DNA from: JAHEEL01 sp963836085
GTDB taxonomy: Bacteria; Actinomycetota; Acidimicrobiia; Spongiisociales; UBA5794
Length of the DNA stretch: 64,000 nt
Assembly: GCA_963836085.1 (NCBI GenBank)
Contig: CAWIHT010000011.1
Location: 62,001 to 126,000, forward strand
Reading direction: 5' to 3'
Positions 34,393-45,501 of the stretch are shown here, piece by piece. The position numbers were made by a program, and so were the translations under genes. Position 1 is the first letter of the stretch; the number at the start of each line of letters is the position of its first letter. The notes under the pieces were generated by a model. It worked only from the letters and a program-made list of their open reading frames with translations, made no database searches and was not told the origin of the DNA.

Positions 34393-35285
34393 GGATCGTG
34401 GAATCGTTCGAGGCCACGAGGGGTCTCGCTGCTGGTTGTGTCGGATTCGTCCCGACCATGGGGTACCTGCACGAAGGACACCTCAGCCTCGTGGAAGCCG
34501 CCAGGCGAGACTGCGACACCGTCACGGTGAGCATCTTCGTCAACCCGCTCCAGTTCGGTCCCACCGAGGACCTAGCGTCGTATCCGCGCGACCTCGAGCG
34601 AGACGCTGCACTCGTCGCCGAACTCGGCGCCGATGTGCTGTTCGCTCCGCCACTCGAAGTGATGTACCCGGGAGAGCCACTCACGACCGTCAGGGTGTCC
34701 CAGGTGACCGAGGGGATGGAGGGGGCTCGTCGCCCCGGCCATTTCGACGGGGTTGCCACTGTCGTGGCGAAGCTGTTTGCTGGGATCCAACCGGACCGGT
34801 CCTACTTCGGGAGGAAGGACGCGCAGCAACTCGTCACCGTTCGCCGCATGACGGCTGATCTGTCGTTTCCGACCGTCATTGTCGGATCGCCGGTCGTGCG
34901 GGAAGGCGACGGTTTGGCGCTCTCGTCGCGGAACATCTATCTCGACGCGGCGGAACGCGTTGCGGCACAGTCGATCAGTCGGGGGATGTTCGCTGCCGCC
35001 GAGGCTGTGGCGGCGGGGGAGCGGTCGGCGAGCGAACTCGAGCGGATCGCGGCTTCTCCGGCCAACGCCGAAGCGGGCATCGACGTTGAGTATGCAGCGC
35101 TCTCGGATCAGGGCACCGCGTCGCCTCTTGACCTCCTCGATCGGCCGGCGTTCCTCGCGATGACGGCCAAGGTCGGAACGACACGGCTTCTCGACAACAT
35201 TCATATCGATCGGATCGACGGCCGGTGGGTGCCCGATGTGGGCATCCGTCTCGGCGATACTTCGATCCTCTACAGGGAGGCCTGA
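34389..35285 (+). CDS. panC: pantothenate synthetase
   Basis: 298 residues. It condenses pantoate and beta-alanine with ATP. The nucleotidyl-transferase motif is VPTMGYLHEGHLSLVEAA (HxGH). VSIFVNPLQFGPTEDL, the YFGRKDAQQL block (KD), and LSSRNIYL (SSRN) complete the active site. ATGA overlap with the DUF2520 gene; its TGA shares an A with the ATG of coaX. Likely part of a vitamin B5/CoA operon that continues to lysS. Confidence 0.95.
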   Translation: MRIVESFEATRGLAAGCVGFVPTMGYLHEGHLSLVEAARRDCDTVTVSIFVNPLQFGPTEDLASYPRDLERDAALVAELGADVLFAPPLEVMYPGEPLTTVRVSQVTEGMEGARRPGHFDGVATVVAKLFAGIQPDRSYFGRKDAQQLVTVRRMTADLSFPTVIVGSPVVREGDGLALSSRNIYLDAAERVAAQSISRGMFAAAEAVAAGERSASELERIAASPANAEAGIDVEYAALSDQGTASPLDLLDRPAFLAMTAKVGTTRLLDNIHIDRIDGRWVPDVGIRLGDTSILYREA

Positions 35286-36055
35286 TGCTGCTCACGATTG
35301 ATGTCGGAAACACCCAGGTCGCTGTCGGCTTGTTTCGGGAGAGCGACCTCGTCGGCCACTGGCGGTTCTCGACCAAAGAGCAGACGTCGGATGAGATGCG
35401 CTGGGAGTTGCTTGGCGTGCTTGCGCTCGATGGCTTCACCCCGAGCGATATCGGTGGCGTTGCCGTGTCGAGTGTCGTCCCCTCGATCACCGCGACGATG
35501 CGCAACGTGGCACCGGCCCTGTCCCACGGACCGGTGCTCGTGATCGGACCGGGGATCCGCACCGGCATGTCCATCCAAATCGACAACCCGCGAGAGGTGG
35601 GAGCAGACCGGGTCGTCAACTCGGTCGCCGGCCGCGAGAAGTACGGCAGCCCCGTGATCGTGGTCGACTTCGGGACGTCGACCAACTTCGATGTGGTGAG
35701 CCCCGAGGGTGCATACATCGGCGGAGTGATCGCTCCTGGCCTCGAGATCTCGACCCGGGCCCTGATCTCCGGCACGGCCGCTCTCCGGCGGGTCGAGTTC
35801 GTGCCGCCACGATCTCCGATCGGGAGGGGCACCGTCGAAGCGATTCAGAGCGGTGCCCTCTACGGGCACGCAGGCCTGGTGGACGGGATTCTGGGACGTG
35901 TCATCGAAGAAGTCGGCGAGTCGCCGGTCGTTGTCGCCACCGGAGGGCTTGCCTCTACCATCGTGCCCTACTGCCGCAACGTCGACATCGTTGACGAGTA
36001 TCTGACACTCGACGGCCTGCGAATCATCTTCGACCGGAACCAGGAAGACCAATGA
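35285..36055 (+). CDS. coaX: type III pantothenate kinase
   Basis: 256 residues from ATG 35285 (TGATG overlap with panC). First step of CoA synthesis; CoaX does not use the feedback site of CoaA. Motifs: MLLTIDVGNTQVAVGLF (phosphate 1), GADRVVNSVAG, VVDFGTSTNFDVV, and GGVIAPGLEIS. The end VDEYLTLDGLRIIF is normal. ATGA overlap with lysS. Confidence 0.94.
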   Translation: MLLTIDVGNTQVAVGLFRESDLVGHWRFSTKEQTSDEMRWELLGVLALDGFTPSDIGGVAVSSVVPSITATMRNVAPALSHGPVLVIGPGIRTGMSIQIDNPREVGADRVVNSVAGREKYGSPVIVVDFGTSTNFDVVSPEGAYIGGVIAPGLEISTRALISGTAALRRVEFVPPRSPIGRGTVEAIQSGALYGHAGLVDGILGRVIEEVGESPVVVATGGLASTIVPYCRNVDIVDEYLTLDGLRIIFDRNQEDQ

Positions 36056-37545
36056 CCGACGAGACGGCGCCTCCGCCGAACCCGCACGACGACCCGCTCA
36101 TCGCGGCACGAATCGCAAAGCACCGCCAGGCGGTCGCGGATGGCGGCTATCCAAACCGTTTCGACCGCAGCGATCTCGCATCGGACCTCCAGGCACGGCA
36201 TGCCGATCTTGATCCGGGAGCTGAGACCGGGGTTGAGACCACCGTCGCAGGGCGGCTGATGAACGTGCGCGATATGGGGCGCCTTGCGTTCGGTGTGCTC
36301 CAGGACGTGTCGGGTCGGATCCAGTTGTTCGTCAGCAAGTCGATCCTTGGCGAGGAGGGTTTCGAGCGGTTCCTTGCTCTCGACTCGGGGGACTGGATCG
36401 GGGCGACCGGCGAAATCATCGTCACCAAGAAGGGCGAACTGAGCGTCCGCGTGTCATCCGTGGTGCTCCTGTCGAAGGCGCTCCGCCCGCTGCCGGACAA
36501 GTGGCACGGGTTGAAGGACGTCGAGGCGCGTTCGCGCCAGCGCTACGTCGACCTCATGGTGAACGAGGAGTCGATGAAGACCGCGCTCACCCGGGCGAAG
36601 GTCGTCTCAGAGCTTCGCCGCCAGTTCGAGGACCGTGGATTCGTTGAGGTCGAGACCCCGATGCTGCTGGCACAGGCCACCGGTGCGACCGCGCGGCCGT
36701 TCGAGACCCATCACAACGCCCTCGATCTGGACCTGGTTCTCCGCATCGCGACCGAGTTGCCGTTGAAGCGACTCGTGGTGGGAGGCATCGAACGGGTCTT
36801 CGAGATGGGGCGTATCTTCCGAAACGAAGGCATTGACAGCACTCACAATCCGGAATTTACGTCGCTCGAGGCGTATCAGGCGTTCGCCGACTACGAAGAC
36901 ATCATGACGCTGGTAGAAGATGTGATCGCCGGTGTTGCCCGTGCCGCCGTCGGCACAACGACGATCACCTACCAGGGTCGGTTGCTCGACCTCACCCCGC
37001 CATTCAGGCGGGCACGCCTCTTCGACCTGGTCTCGGAGGCCATCGGCGAGGATGTGTCGCTCGCGACGCCGCTCAGCCGAATCACGGAGCTCGCCGTCGG
37101 TCGCGGGGTCGACGTAGACCCATCGTGGGGAATTGGGCGGGTGGCATTCGAGATCTACGACGACTTGGTCGAGTCGTCCCTCTGGGAACCGACGTTCGTG
37201 ACCGACTACCCGGCCGAGGTCTCTCCGCTGGCAAGGGCGCACCGCGACGATCCATCGATGACCGAACGGTTCGAGTTGGTGATCGCTGGGGCAGAGTATG
37301 CGAACGCCTTCTCCGAGCTCAACGATCCGTTCGATCAGCGCGAGCGATTCGAGGCGCAAGCCGCGGCGCGTGAGGCGGGGGATGACGAGGCACATCCTCT
37401 CGACGAGGACTACCTCCGGGCGCTCGAGTACGGCCTCCCGCCGACCGGCGGCCTTGGCCTCGGCGTCGATCGGATCGTGATGCTGCTGACCGACCGCAAA
37501 CATATCCGAGAAGTGATCCTCTTCCCCACCATGCGCCCCGAGTGA
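36052..37545 (+). CDS. lysS: lysyl-tRNA synthetase, class II
   Basis: 497 residues. It charges tRNA-Lys. An N-terminal OB domain (TVAGRLMNVRDMGRLAFGVLQDVSG, about residues 64-88) binds the anticodon. The catalytic core has motif 1 (RGFVEVETPML), motif 2 (FRNEGIDSTHNPEFTSLEAY) and motif 3 (GLGLGVDRIVMLLT). ATGA overlap with coaX. After it begins a repeat tract, which probably ends the operon. Confidence 0.95.
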   Translation: MTDETAPPPNPHDDPLIAARIAKHRQAVADGGYPNRFDRSDLASDLQARHADLDPGAETGVETTVAGRLMNVRDMGRLAFGVLQDVSGRIQLFVSKSILGEEGFERFLALDSGDWIGATGEIIVTKKGELSVRVSSVVLLSKALRPLPDKWHGLKDVEARSRQRYVDLMVNEESMKTALTRAKVVSELRRQFEDRGFVEVETPMLLAQATGATARPFETHHNALDLDLVLRIATELPLKRLVVGGIERVFEMGRIFRNEGIDSTHNPEFTSLEAYQAFADYEDIMTLVEDVIAGVARAAVGTTTITYQGRLLDLTPPFRRARLFDLVSEAIGEDVSLATPLSRITELAVGRGVDVDPSWGIGRVAFEIYDDLVESSLWEPTFVTDYPAEVSPLARAHRDDPSMTERFELVIAGAEYANAFSELNDPFDQRERFEAQAAAREAGDDEAHPLDEDYLRALEYGLPPTGGLGLGVDRIVMLLTDRKHIREVILFPTMRPE

Positions 37546-37552
37546 GTTCGAA

Positions 37553-37640
37553 GCATTCCTCCCCCAATTCCTTCCCCCCAGGGGAAGGTGGCAGCGCCAC
37601 CCAAAGGCGCTGACGGAAGGGGTCTCTCGCGGTCGTGGAG
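37553..37640 (+). repeat. palindromic intergenic repeat after lysS
   Basis: Two nested starts (ATTCCTCCCCC and ATTCCTTCCCCCCAGGGGAAGG), a variable part, then GGAAGGGGTCTCTCGC. Same unit as at 14687. It lies in the gap between convergent lysS and the polyprenyl synthase gene. Confidence 0.75.
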
Positions 37641-37666
37641 ACGGAGTCTTGCCGCTGCTCAGCTAC

Positions 37667-38659
37667 TCACCCGCGCGCCGCGTCGACACGCCCCAGGATG
37701 TAGCTATCGAGGTTGCGGAGCACGGGGGTCAGCGAGCTGTCGGGGATGCGATCTGAAGCTTGTTCTGCGCTCGTCATGTGGGCGACAGCTTCGTCGATGA
37801 CACGTTCCACGAATCCTCCGTCGGCTGTGAGCCGTATGACGCGATCGATCGTGGCGCGGTCGGTCGGTGCGCCGTCGGCGAGGAGGCTCCTGATTTCGGC
37901 TCCGGCTGGTCCGTCGGCGGCGTACAGCACCGGCAGGGTGTAGACGCCCTCACCGATGTCCGAGCCGGCCGGTTTGCCGAGGAATGCCTCGTCGGCGACC
38001 AGATCGAGAACGTCGTCCATCATCTGGAACACGAGTCCCATCTCCCATGCCCATTCGCTGATGGCCTCGACGGTCTCCGGCGCGGCCCCCGACGTCATGG
38101 CGCCCAGGCGAGCGGACGTGCGAATCAGACTGGCGGTCTTGCCTCCGATCACGCGGAAATAGCCGTCGGCGCCGTGATCCAGGCCGGCAGCAAAGCGGAG
38201 TTCGGCGACCTGTCCTTCACACAACCGGGCGTAGGTTTGGGCGACGAGCGCTACCGCATCTTCGCCGAGGGGAGCGGCGACTTCCGACGCCCGTGCGAGC
38301 AGGAAGTCGCCCGCCAGGATCGCGATCGTGTTCGACCAGTTCTCATTGACCGAGACTTCGCCGCGGCGCGATTCGGCTTCGTCGATGACGTCGTCGTGAT
38401 AGAGCGAACCGACATGCACCAGTTCCACCGACACGCCGGCCTCGACCGGTCCGTCCCCGTTGCTTGGGCCGAACTCGGCGGCAACCTGAGCGAGCAGCGG
38501 CCGATAGCGTTTGCCGCCGGCCCGCAGCAGGTGCTGGGCGATATCGGTGAGGAATTCGTCGTCTGATTCGGTGACTTCGAGCAGTCGGCGCTCGACCGCG
38601 CCCATGCGGTCCCACACGCGGGGGATGGGCACGAGATCGTTGAGAATGGGCCGATCCAC
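37667..38659 (-). CDS. trans-isoprenyl diphosphate synthase
   Basis: 330 residues from GTG 38659, with GGAG just upstream. It lengthens allylic diphosphates with isopentenyl diphosphate, probably giving a side chain for menaquinone. First Asp-rich motif is LYHDDVIDEA, second QMMDDVLDLVAD; GGKRYRPLL is the substrate-binding loop. Chain length cannot be read. The frame is open to 38839 but the extra part overlaps the clpC start region and lacks family sequence. Divergent from clpC. Confidence 0.86.
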   Translation of the reverse strand: MDRPILNDLVPIPRVWDRMGAVERRLLEVTESDDEFLTDIAQHLLRAGGKRYRPLLAQVAAEFGPSNGDGPVEAGVSVELVHVGSLYHDDVIDEAESRRGEVSVNENWSNTIAILAGDFLLARASEVAAPLGEDAVALVAQTYARLCEGQVAELRFAAGLDHGADGYFRVIGGKTASLIRTSARLGAMTSGAAPETVEAISEWAWEMGLVFQMMDDVLDLVADEAFLGKPAGSDIGEGVYTLPVLYAADGPAGAEIRSLLADGAPTDRATIDRVIRLTADGGFVERVIDEAVAHMTSAEQASDRIPDSSLTPVLRNLDSYILGRVDAARG

Positions 38660-38764
38660 AGGTCTCCAGGAAGTGTCGGGAATCCGGATGGTAGCCCTGG
38701 TGTTCGTTGAAGCATGAGCCGGAACGTCCGGCGAGACAACCGGGGGCTTATGGGCACCCCGTCC

Positions 38765-38770
38765 TATACT
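38765..38770 (+). promoter_or_regulatory. -10 box of the clpC promoter
   Basis: TATACT lies 53 bases upstream of the TTG start. No good -35 box at 16-18 bases, so it may be an activator-dependent or other sigma promoter. Confidence 0.45.
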
Positions 38771-38822
38771 CGATGAGGCGCCAGGGGAACCCGGCGTCAT
38801 CGTTACATCATGAGGTATTGCC

Positions 38823-41333
<2,511 letters not shown>

Positions 41334-41339
41334 CGAGTC

Positions 41340-41490
41340 GCCAGGCCCCAGTCTTCGCCCCTCCCACGGCTTGGGGGAGGCGCGAGCTCCGGTCGCTCGG
41401 CCGGGGCGCAGCGGAGGGGCTCTGAGAGCTTCAACCGTGACAATGGGATCTCTTGGTGGCGACTGACAGCTGGCGACTGGGACTGCCGAC
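41340..41490. repeat. diverged palindromic unit plus GCGACTGG string after clpC
   Basis: CCTCCCACGGCTTGGGGGAGG ... GGAGGGGCTCTGAGAGC (41361-41433) is a diverged copy of the palindromic family. It is followed by GGCGACTGACAGCTGGCGACTGG (41456-41478), a string of the second family. The two families thus occur side by side. Confidence 0.6.
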
Positions 41491-41524
41491 TTCCCCGTCC
41501 GGCCCATGGCTCATCGAAATCCCC

Positions 41525-41564
41525 TACACTTGTCCTGCTGCACCCGTGGGTAGGAGTGCAGCAG
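41525..41564 (+). promoter_or_regulatory. -10 box and 5-prime hairpin of the BMP transporter operon
   Basis: TACACT (41525-41530) is followed 4 bases later by a perfect 9-bp stem CTGCTGCAC / GTGCAGCAG (41535-41543 and 41556-41564). The hairpin would form at the very 5-prime end of the message, 27 bases before the start, consistent with a stabilising structure. Confidence 0.5.
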
Positions 41565-41591
41565 ATTCGACCACAAGAAAGGGTTCGATCC

Positions 41592-42755
41592 ATGAACGGA
41601 TTGAAGAAGCGCGGGGGCCTGTTCGCATTGCTCCTCGCATTTGTGCTGATCGTTGCTGCATGCAGTAGCGACAGTGACGACACGACGACAACAGCAGCCG
41701 AAGCGGGTGGTGAAGAGACCACCACGACCGAGGCTATGAGTGAAGAAACGACCACAACGGCAGCACCTGCCGAGGAGACCACGACGACGGCCGGCGACAC
41801 GATGTCCGGTGAGGGCGTCAAGGTCGGCATGGCGTACGACATCGGCGGACGTGGCGACAAGTCGTTCAACGACTCCGCGGCGGCCGGTCTCGACAAAGCC
41901 GTCACGGACTACGGCATCGAGACCCAAGAGCTCGAGCCGACGGCTGGTGGCGAGAACCGTGAAGAGAATCTGCGTTTGCTGGCCGAGAGTGGCTTCAACC
42001 AGATCTTCGCGATCGGTTTTGCCTTCGCTGACGGACTCACCAGCACGGCAACGGACTACCCGGACACCTCGTTTGCGATCATCGACGCCGTCGTCGATCT
42101 GCCGAATGTCGCATCGCTCGTGTTCGCAGAGAATGAGGGTTCCGCCCTCGTCGGTGCCGCCGCGGCTCTCAAGTCGACGACCGGCACGATCGGATTCATC
42201 GGTGGCGTCAACATTGGCCTCATCAACAAGTTCGAGGCTGGCTACATCTTCGGTGCAGAGCAGATCAATCCTGACATCGAGGTCATCGTCCAGTACCTGA
42301 CCGAGCCGCCCGATATGTCGGGATTCAACGATCCGGCCAAGGGCAAGGAATCGGCGCTCGCCATGTTCGACCAGGGCGCGGACATCGTCTACCACGCGGC
42401 TGGTGGTTCCGGGGGCGGTCTCTTCGAGGCGGCCAAGGAAGTCTCTGAGTCCTCTGGCACCAAGGTGTGGGCGATCGGGGTCGACTCCGACCAGTATCTC
42501 ACCGCCGGCGAGGACCTTCAGGAGTACATCCTGACGTCCATGCTCAAGAGGGTCGATGTGGCCGTCTACGCGACGATCACGAACTTCTTGAACGACGGGA
42601 ACCAATCCGGCGTCGTGGTCTTCGACCTCGCTGCCGACGGTGTTGGCTACTCCAGCAGCGGTGGATTCGTCGACGATATCGCAGACCAGCTCGATGAGTT
42701 GCGTGCACAGATCGTCAGTGGCGACCTCGTTGTGCCGGATCCAACGGCCGGCTAG
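41592..42755 (+). CDS. BMP/PnrA-family substrate-binding lipoprotein (nucleoside ABC importer)
   Basis: 387 residues from ATG 41592. Lipoprotein signal with lipobox IVAAC (Cys24), then a Glu/Thr linker to about residue 75. The binding domain opens KVGMAYDIGGRGDKSFNDSAAAGL, the classical BMP/PnrA start; the Asp/Asn (DKSFND) contacts the nucleoside ribose in known structures. It ends GVGYSSSGGFVD. Followed by a terminator hairpin and then an ATPase and two permeases in the same direction, a complete nucleoside (purine) importer. Confidence 0.9.
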   Translation: MNGLKKRGGLFALLLAFVLIVAACSSDSDDTTTTAAEAGGEETTTTEAMSEETTTTAAPAEETTTTAGDTMSGEGVKVGMAYDIGGRGDKSFNDSAAAGLDKAVTDYGIETQELEPTAGGENREENLRLLAESGFNQIFAIGFAFADGLTSTATDYPDTSFAIIDAVVDLPNVASLVFAENEGSALVGAAAALKSTTGTIGFIGGVNIGLINKFEAGYIFGAEQINPDIEVIVQYLTEPPDMSGFNDPAKGKESALAMFDQGADIVYHAAGGSGGGLFEAAKEVSESSGTKVWAIGVDSDQYLTAGEDLQEYILTSMLKRVDVAVYATITNFLNDGNQSGVVVFDLAADGVGYSSSGGFVDDIADQLDELRAQIVSGDLVVPDPTAG

Positions 42756-42777
42756 AAGTCAATCTCGACTAGATACG

Positions 42778-42814
42778 GATGGGCCCGAGGCGCTAGCCTC
42801 GGGCCCATCTTGTT
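42778..42814 (+). terminator. strong hairpin between binding protein and ABC genes
   Basis: Perfect 14-bp stem GATGGGCCCGAGGC / GCCTCGGGCCCATC with a 4-base loop and TTGTT after it. It lies 22 bases after the lipoprotein stop and 33 before the ATPase start. Partial read-through would give more binding protein than transporter. Confidence 0.8.
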
Positions 42815-42847
42815 GAGGGCAGCAGGTCGGAAGCGAGGAGCACACCG

Positions 42848-44377
42848 GTGGTAGATGAACCGCTAGCCGTTCAGTTGACGGATATAACGAAGACGTTTCC
42901 CGGCGTCATCGCCAACGAGGACGTGAACCTCTCCGTCGGTGTTGGGGAGATTCATGCCATCGTCGGGGAGAACGGTGCAGGCAAGTCCACGCTGATGAAG
43001 ATCCTCTACGGAATGCAGGAACCCGATCACGGGACGATCGAGGTCCGGGGCGAGACGGTTCACTTCAAGTCGCCGAAGGATGCGATTGCCGAGGGTATCG
43101 GGATGGTCCATCAGCACTTCATGCTCGCGGACAACTTCACAGTCCTCGAGAACATCATTCTCGGTGACGAACCCACGCAGGGCGGGCAGATCAACTTCAC
43201 TGAAGGTCGCGATCGGATCGCCGACATCGGAAAGACCTACGGGATGGTTCTCGAGCCAGACACGCTTGTCGAAGCCCTCACCGTTGGCGAGCGTCAGCGG
43301 ACAGAGATCGTGAAGGTCCTCTATCGAGGCGCGAAGATCCTGATCCTCGACGAACCGACGGCTGTTTTGGTTCCGCAGGAAGTCGATGAACTGTTCGACA
43401 ACCTCCGAGAGATGACGTCTGAAGGGCAGACGATCATCTTCATCTCACACCATCTCGACGAGGTCCTCGCAATCGCCGACGCGATCACGGTCATGCGCGG
43501 CGGCCGAACCGTTGCCACCGTGAGCCCCGACGATGTCGACGCGAAGCGACTCGCCGAACTGATGGTCGGGTCCGAGTTGCCGACGCCGGAGACCACCGAC
43601 TCAACCGTTACCGATGTCGTCGAGCTATCGGTGCGAGGCGTGACGGCATTGTCCAGCGACGACCGCAAAGTCCTCGACGACATCACCTTCGACATCCGAC
43701 AGGGTGAGATCGTCGGCATCGCGGGTGTTGAAGGCAACGGACAGGCCGAACTCACGGATGCGCTGATGGGGATCCAAGAGATCTCCAGCGGAGGCGTCAT
43801 GTACAAGGGTGACGATATCGCCGACTGGTCAACGAAGCGTCGCCGCGAGGAGGGCATCGGGATCATCCCAGCGGACCGGCACCGGCAGGGGCTTCTGCTC
43901 CAGTCCCCCTTGTGGGAGAACGCCATGCTCGGGCATCAGACGGTCGCGCCATTCGCAAAGGGGCCGTTCATCGACCGCAAGGGCGCACGAGAGCGCACGA
44001 ACGAGGTCATCGAGCGGTTCGATGTGAAGACGCCAAGCGCCGACACCGCCGCCCTTGCCCTTTCGGGAGGGAACCAGCAGAAGCTCATTGTGGGCAAGGA
44101 GATGATTGCCGACCCGCACGTGCTCATTGCGTCCCACCCAACGCGCGGGATTGACGTCGGTGCCCAGGCTGCGATCTGGGATGAGCTCCGGGCTGCACGG
44201 AAGGATGGTCTTGCCGTGTTGCTGATCAGCGCCGACCTCGAGGAGTTGATCGGTCTCTCGGATCGGTTACTCGTGATCTACAGCGGCCGGATCGTGGCGG
44301 ATCTCGATCCGCTCACGGTCACCCCGGAGGAGTTGGGCTCGTATATGACAGGTGTCGGAGTGGAGGCCGCATCATGA
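42848..44377 (+). CDS. nucleoside ABC importer, double ATPase subunit
   Basis: 509 residues with two ABC domains in tandem, as in NupO/YufO. Domain 1: Walker A GENGAGKST, signature LTVGERQRTEIVKVL, Walker B ILILDEPTAVLVPQE. Domain 2 is degenerate: GVEGNGQAEL for Walker A, signature LSGGNQQKLIVGKEM, and LIASHPTRGIDVG instead of a standard Walker B. This asymmetry is normal in the family. It energises the two permeases encoded next. GTG start with GAGGAG 8-13 bases upstream. ATGA overlap with permease 1. Confidence 0.92.
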   Translation: MVDEPLAVQLTDITKTFPGVIANEDVNLSVGVGEIHAIVGENGAGKSTLMKILYGMQEPDHGTIEVRGETVHFKSPKDAIAEGIGMVHQHFMLADNFTVLENIILGDEPTQGGQINFTEGRDRIADIGKTYGMVLEPDTLVEALTVGERQRTEIVKVLYRGAKILILDEPTAVLVPQEVDELFDNLREMTSEGQTIIFISHHLDEVLAIADAITVMRGGRTVATVSPDDVDAKRLAELMVGSELPTPETTDSTVTDVVELSVRGVTALSSDDRKVLDDITFDIRQGEIVGIAGVEGNGQAELTDALMGIQEISSGGVMYKGDDIADWSTKRRREEGIGIIPADRHRQGLLLQSPLWENAMLGHQTVAPFAKGPFIDRKGARERTNEVIERFDVKTPSADTAALALSGGNQQKLIVGKEMIADPHVLIASHPTRGIDVGAQAAIWDELRAARKDGLAVLLISADLEELIGLSDRLLVIYSGRIVADLDPLTVTPEELGSYMTGVGVEAAS

Positions 44378-45501
44378 ACATTCGTAGGATGCTTCTCTCG
44401 TTGCTGGCCCCGACCTCTGCGATCATCTTCGCGCTCATCGTGGCGTCGATCGCCCTGCTCGCCGTCGGACGCAATCCGATCGATGCCTTCTCGGCGATGT
44501 GGGGCTTTGCGACGACGACCACATCGGTGGCGTCGATCATCAACAGAGCGATCCCGCTGTTCATCGCCGCCGTTGCCGTCGCGATCGGGTTCCAGATGGG
44601 CCTCTTCAACATCGGTGTTGAAGGCCAGTACCTGCTCGCTGCACTATTCGCCGGTTGGGTTGGTGGGAACATCGGCCTCTGGCAGCCCCTGCATGTTGCG
44701 ATCGTGATCCTGGTTGCGGTCTTCGTCGGTGCGGTCTGGGCCGGCATCGCCGGCTTCCTGAAGATCACGCGAGGGGTTCACGAGGTCATCTCGACGATCA
44801 TGCTGAACTTCATAGCGTTCAGCGTGATCGCCTACTTCCTCTCCAATTGGTTCAGGGACGAACCCGGTGCACTGAACCTGAAGACAGCGGAGTTCGCCGA
44901 GTCCGGCCGGATTCCCGACCTGAACTGGGTCTTCACCTCCCTGGGATTCGATGCACCGGGCGGGATCGCGCTCCAGGGATTCCTCGTCGTGGCAATCGCC
45001 ATTGGGATCTTCTACTACATGCTGGTCAAGCGCACCCGGTTCGGATTCGAGCTTCGGGCGTCCGGCATGAACCCGGGTGCTGCACGCTTGAGCGGTGTTG
45101 CTCCCAAGAAGATGGTCCTCACCACGATGATGATTTCCGGCGGCGTCGCCGGCATGGTGGGATTGTCGACCATGTTCGGCAACCTGTACGCATACACACA
45201 GGACTTCCCCAGGAACTTCGGCTTCACAGGGATCGCGGTTGCCCTCCTCGGGCGCAACAGCGCCGTGGGGATGGCGCTTGGTGCGCTCCTCTTTGGCTTC
45301 ATGGAGCGATCAGCGCTCATTCTTGACCTCGAGGACACGCCGAAGGAAGTGGTCCAGATCATGCAAGGTGTGGTGGTCCTCGCCGTGGTCGTCGCGTACG
45401 AGGTCGTCAACCGGATGATCGAACGACGTGAGGTGAAGGCAGCGGCCGATGCAACCCGCTCAATGGACATAGACGGAGTGGGAGAGGAGGTGGCAGTATG
45501 A
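44374..45501 (+). CDS. nucleoside ABC importer permease 1 (NupP-like)
   Basis: 375 residues, about nine membrane helices, BPD_transp_2 family. Typical text: FQMGLFNIGVEGQYLLAAL, ITRGVHEVISTIMLNFIA, and RASGMNPGAARLSGV, which carries the coupling loop to the ATPase. Overlaps the ATPase stop (ATGA) and the second permease start, so all four products are made together. It forms half of the membrane channel. Confidence 0.9.
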   Translation: MNIRRMLLSLLAPTSAIIFALIVASIALLAVGRNPIDAFSAMWGFATTTTSVASIINRAIPLFIAAVAVAIGFQMGLFNIGVEGQYLLAALFAGWVGGNIGLWQPLHVAIVILVAVFVGAVWAGIAGFLKITRGVHEVISTIMLNFIAFSVIAYFLSNWFRDEPGALNLKTAEFAESGRIPDLNWVFTSLGFDAPGGIALQGFLVVAIAIGIFYYMLVKRTRFGFELRASGMNPGAARLSGVAPKKMVLTTMMISGGVAGMVGLSTMFGNLYAYTQDFPRNFGFTGIAVALLGRNSAVGMALGALLFGFMERSALILDLEDTPKEVVQIMQGVVVLAVVVAYEVVNRMIERREVKAAADATRSMDIDGVGEEVAV

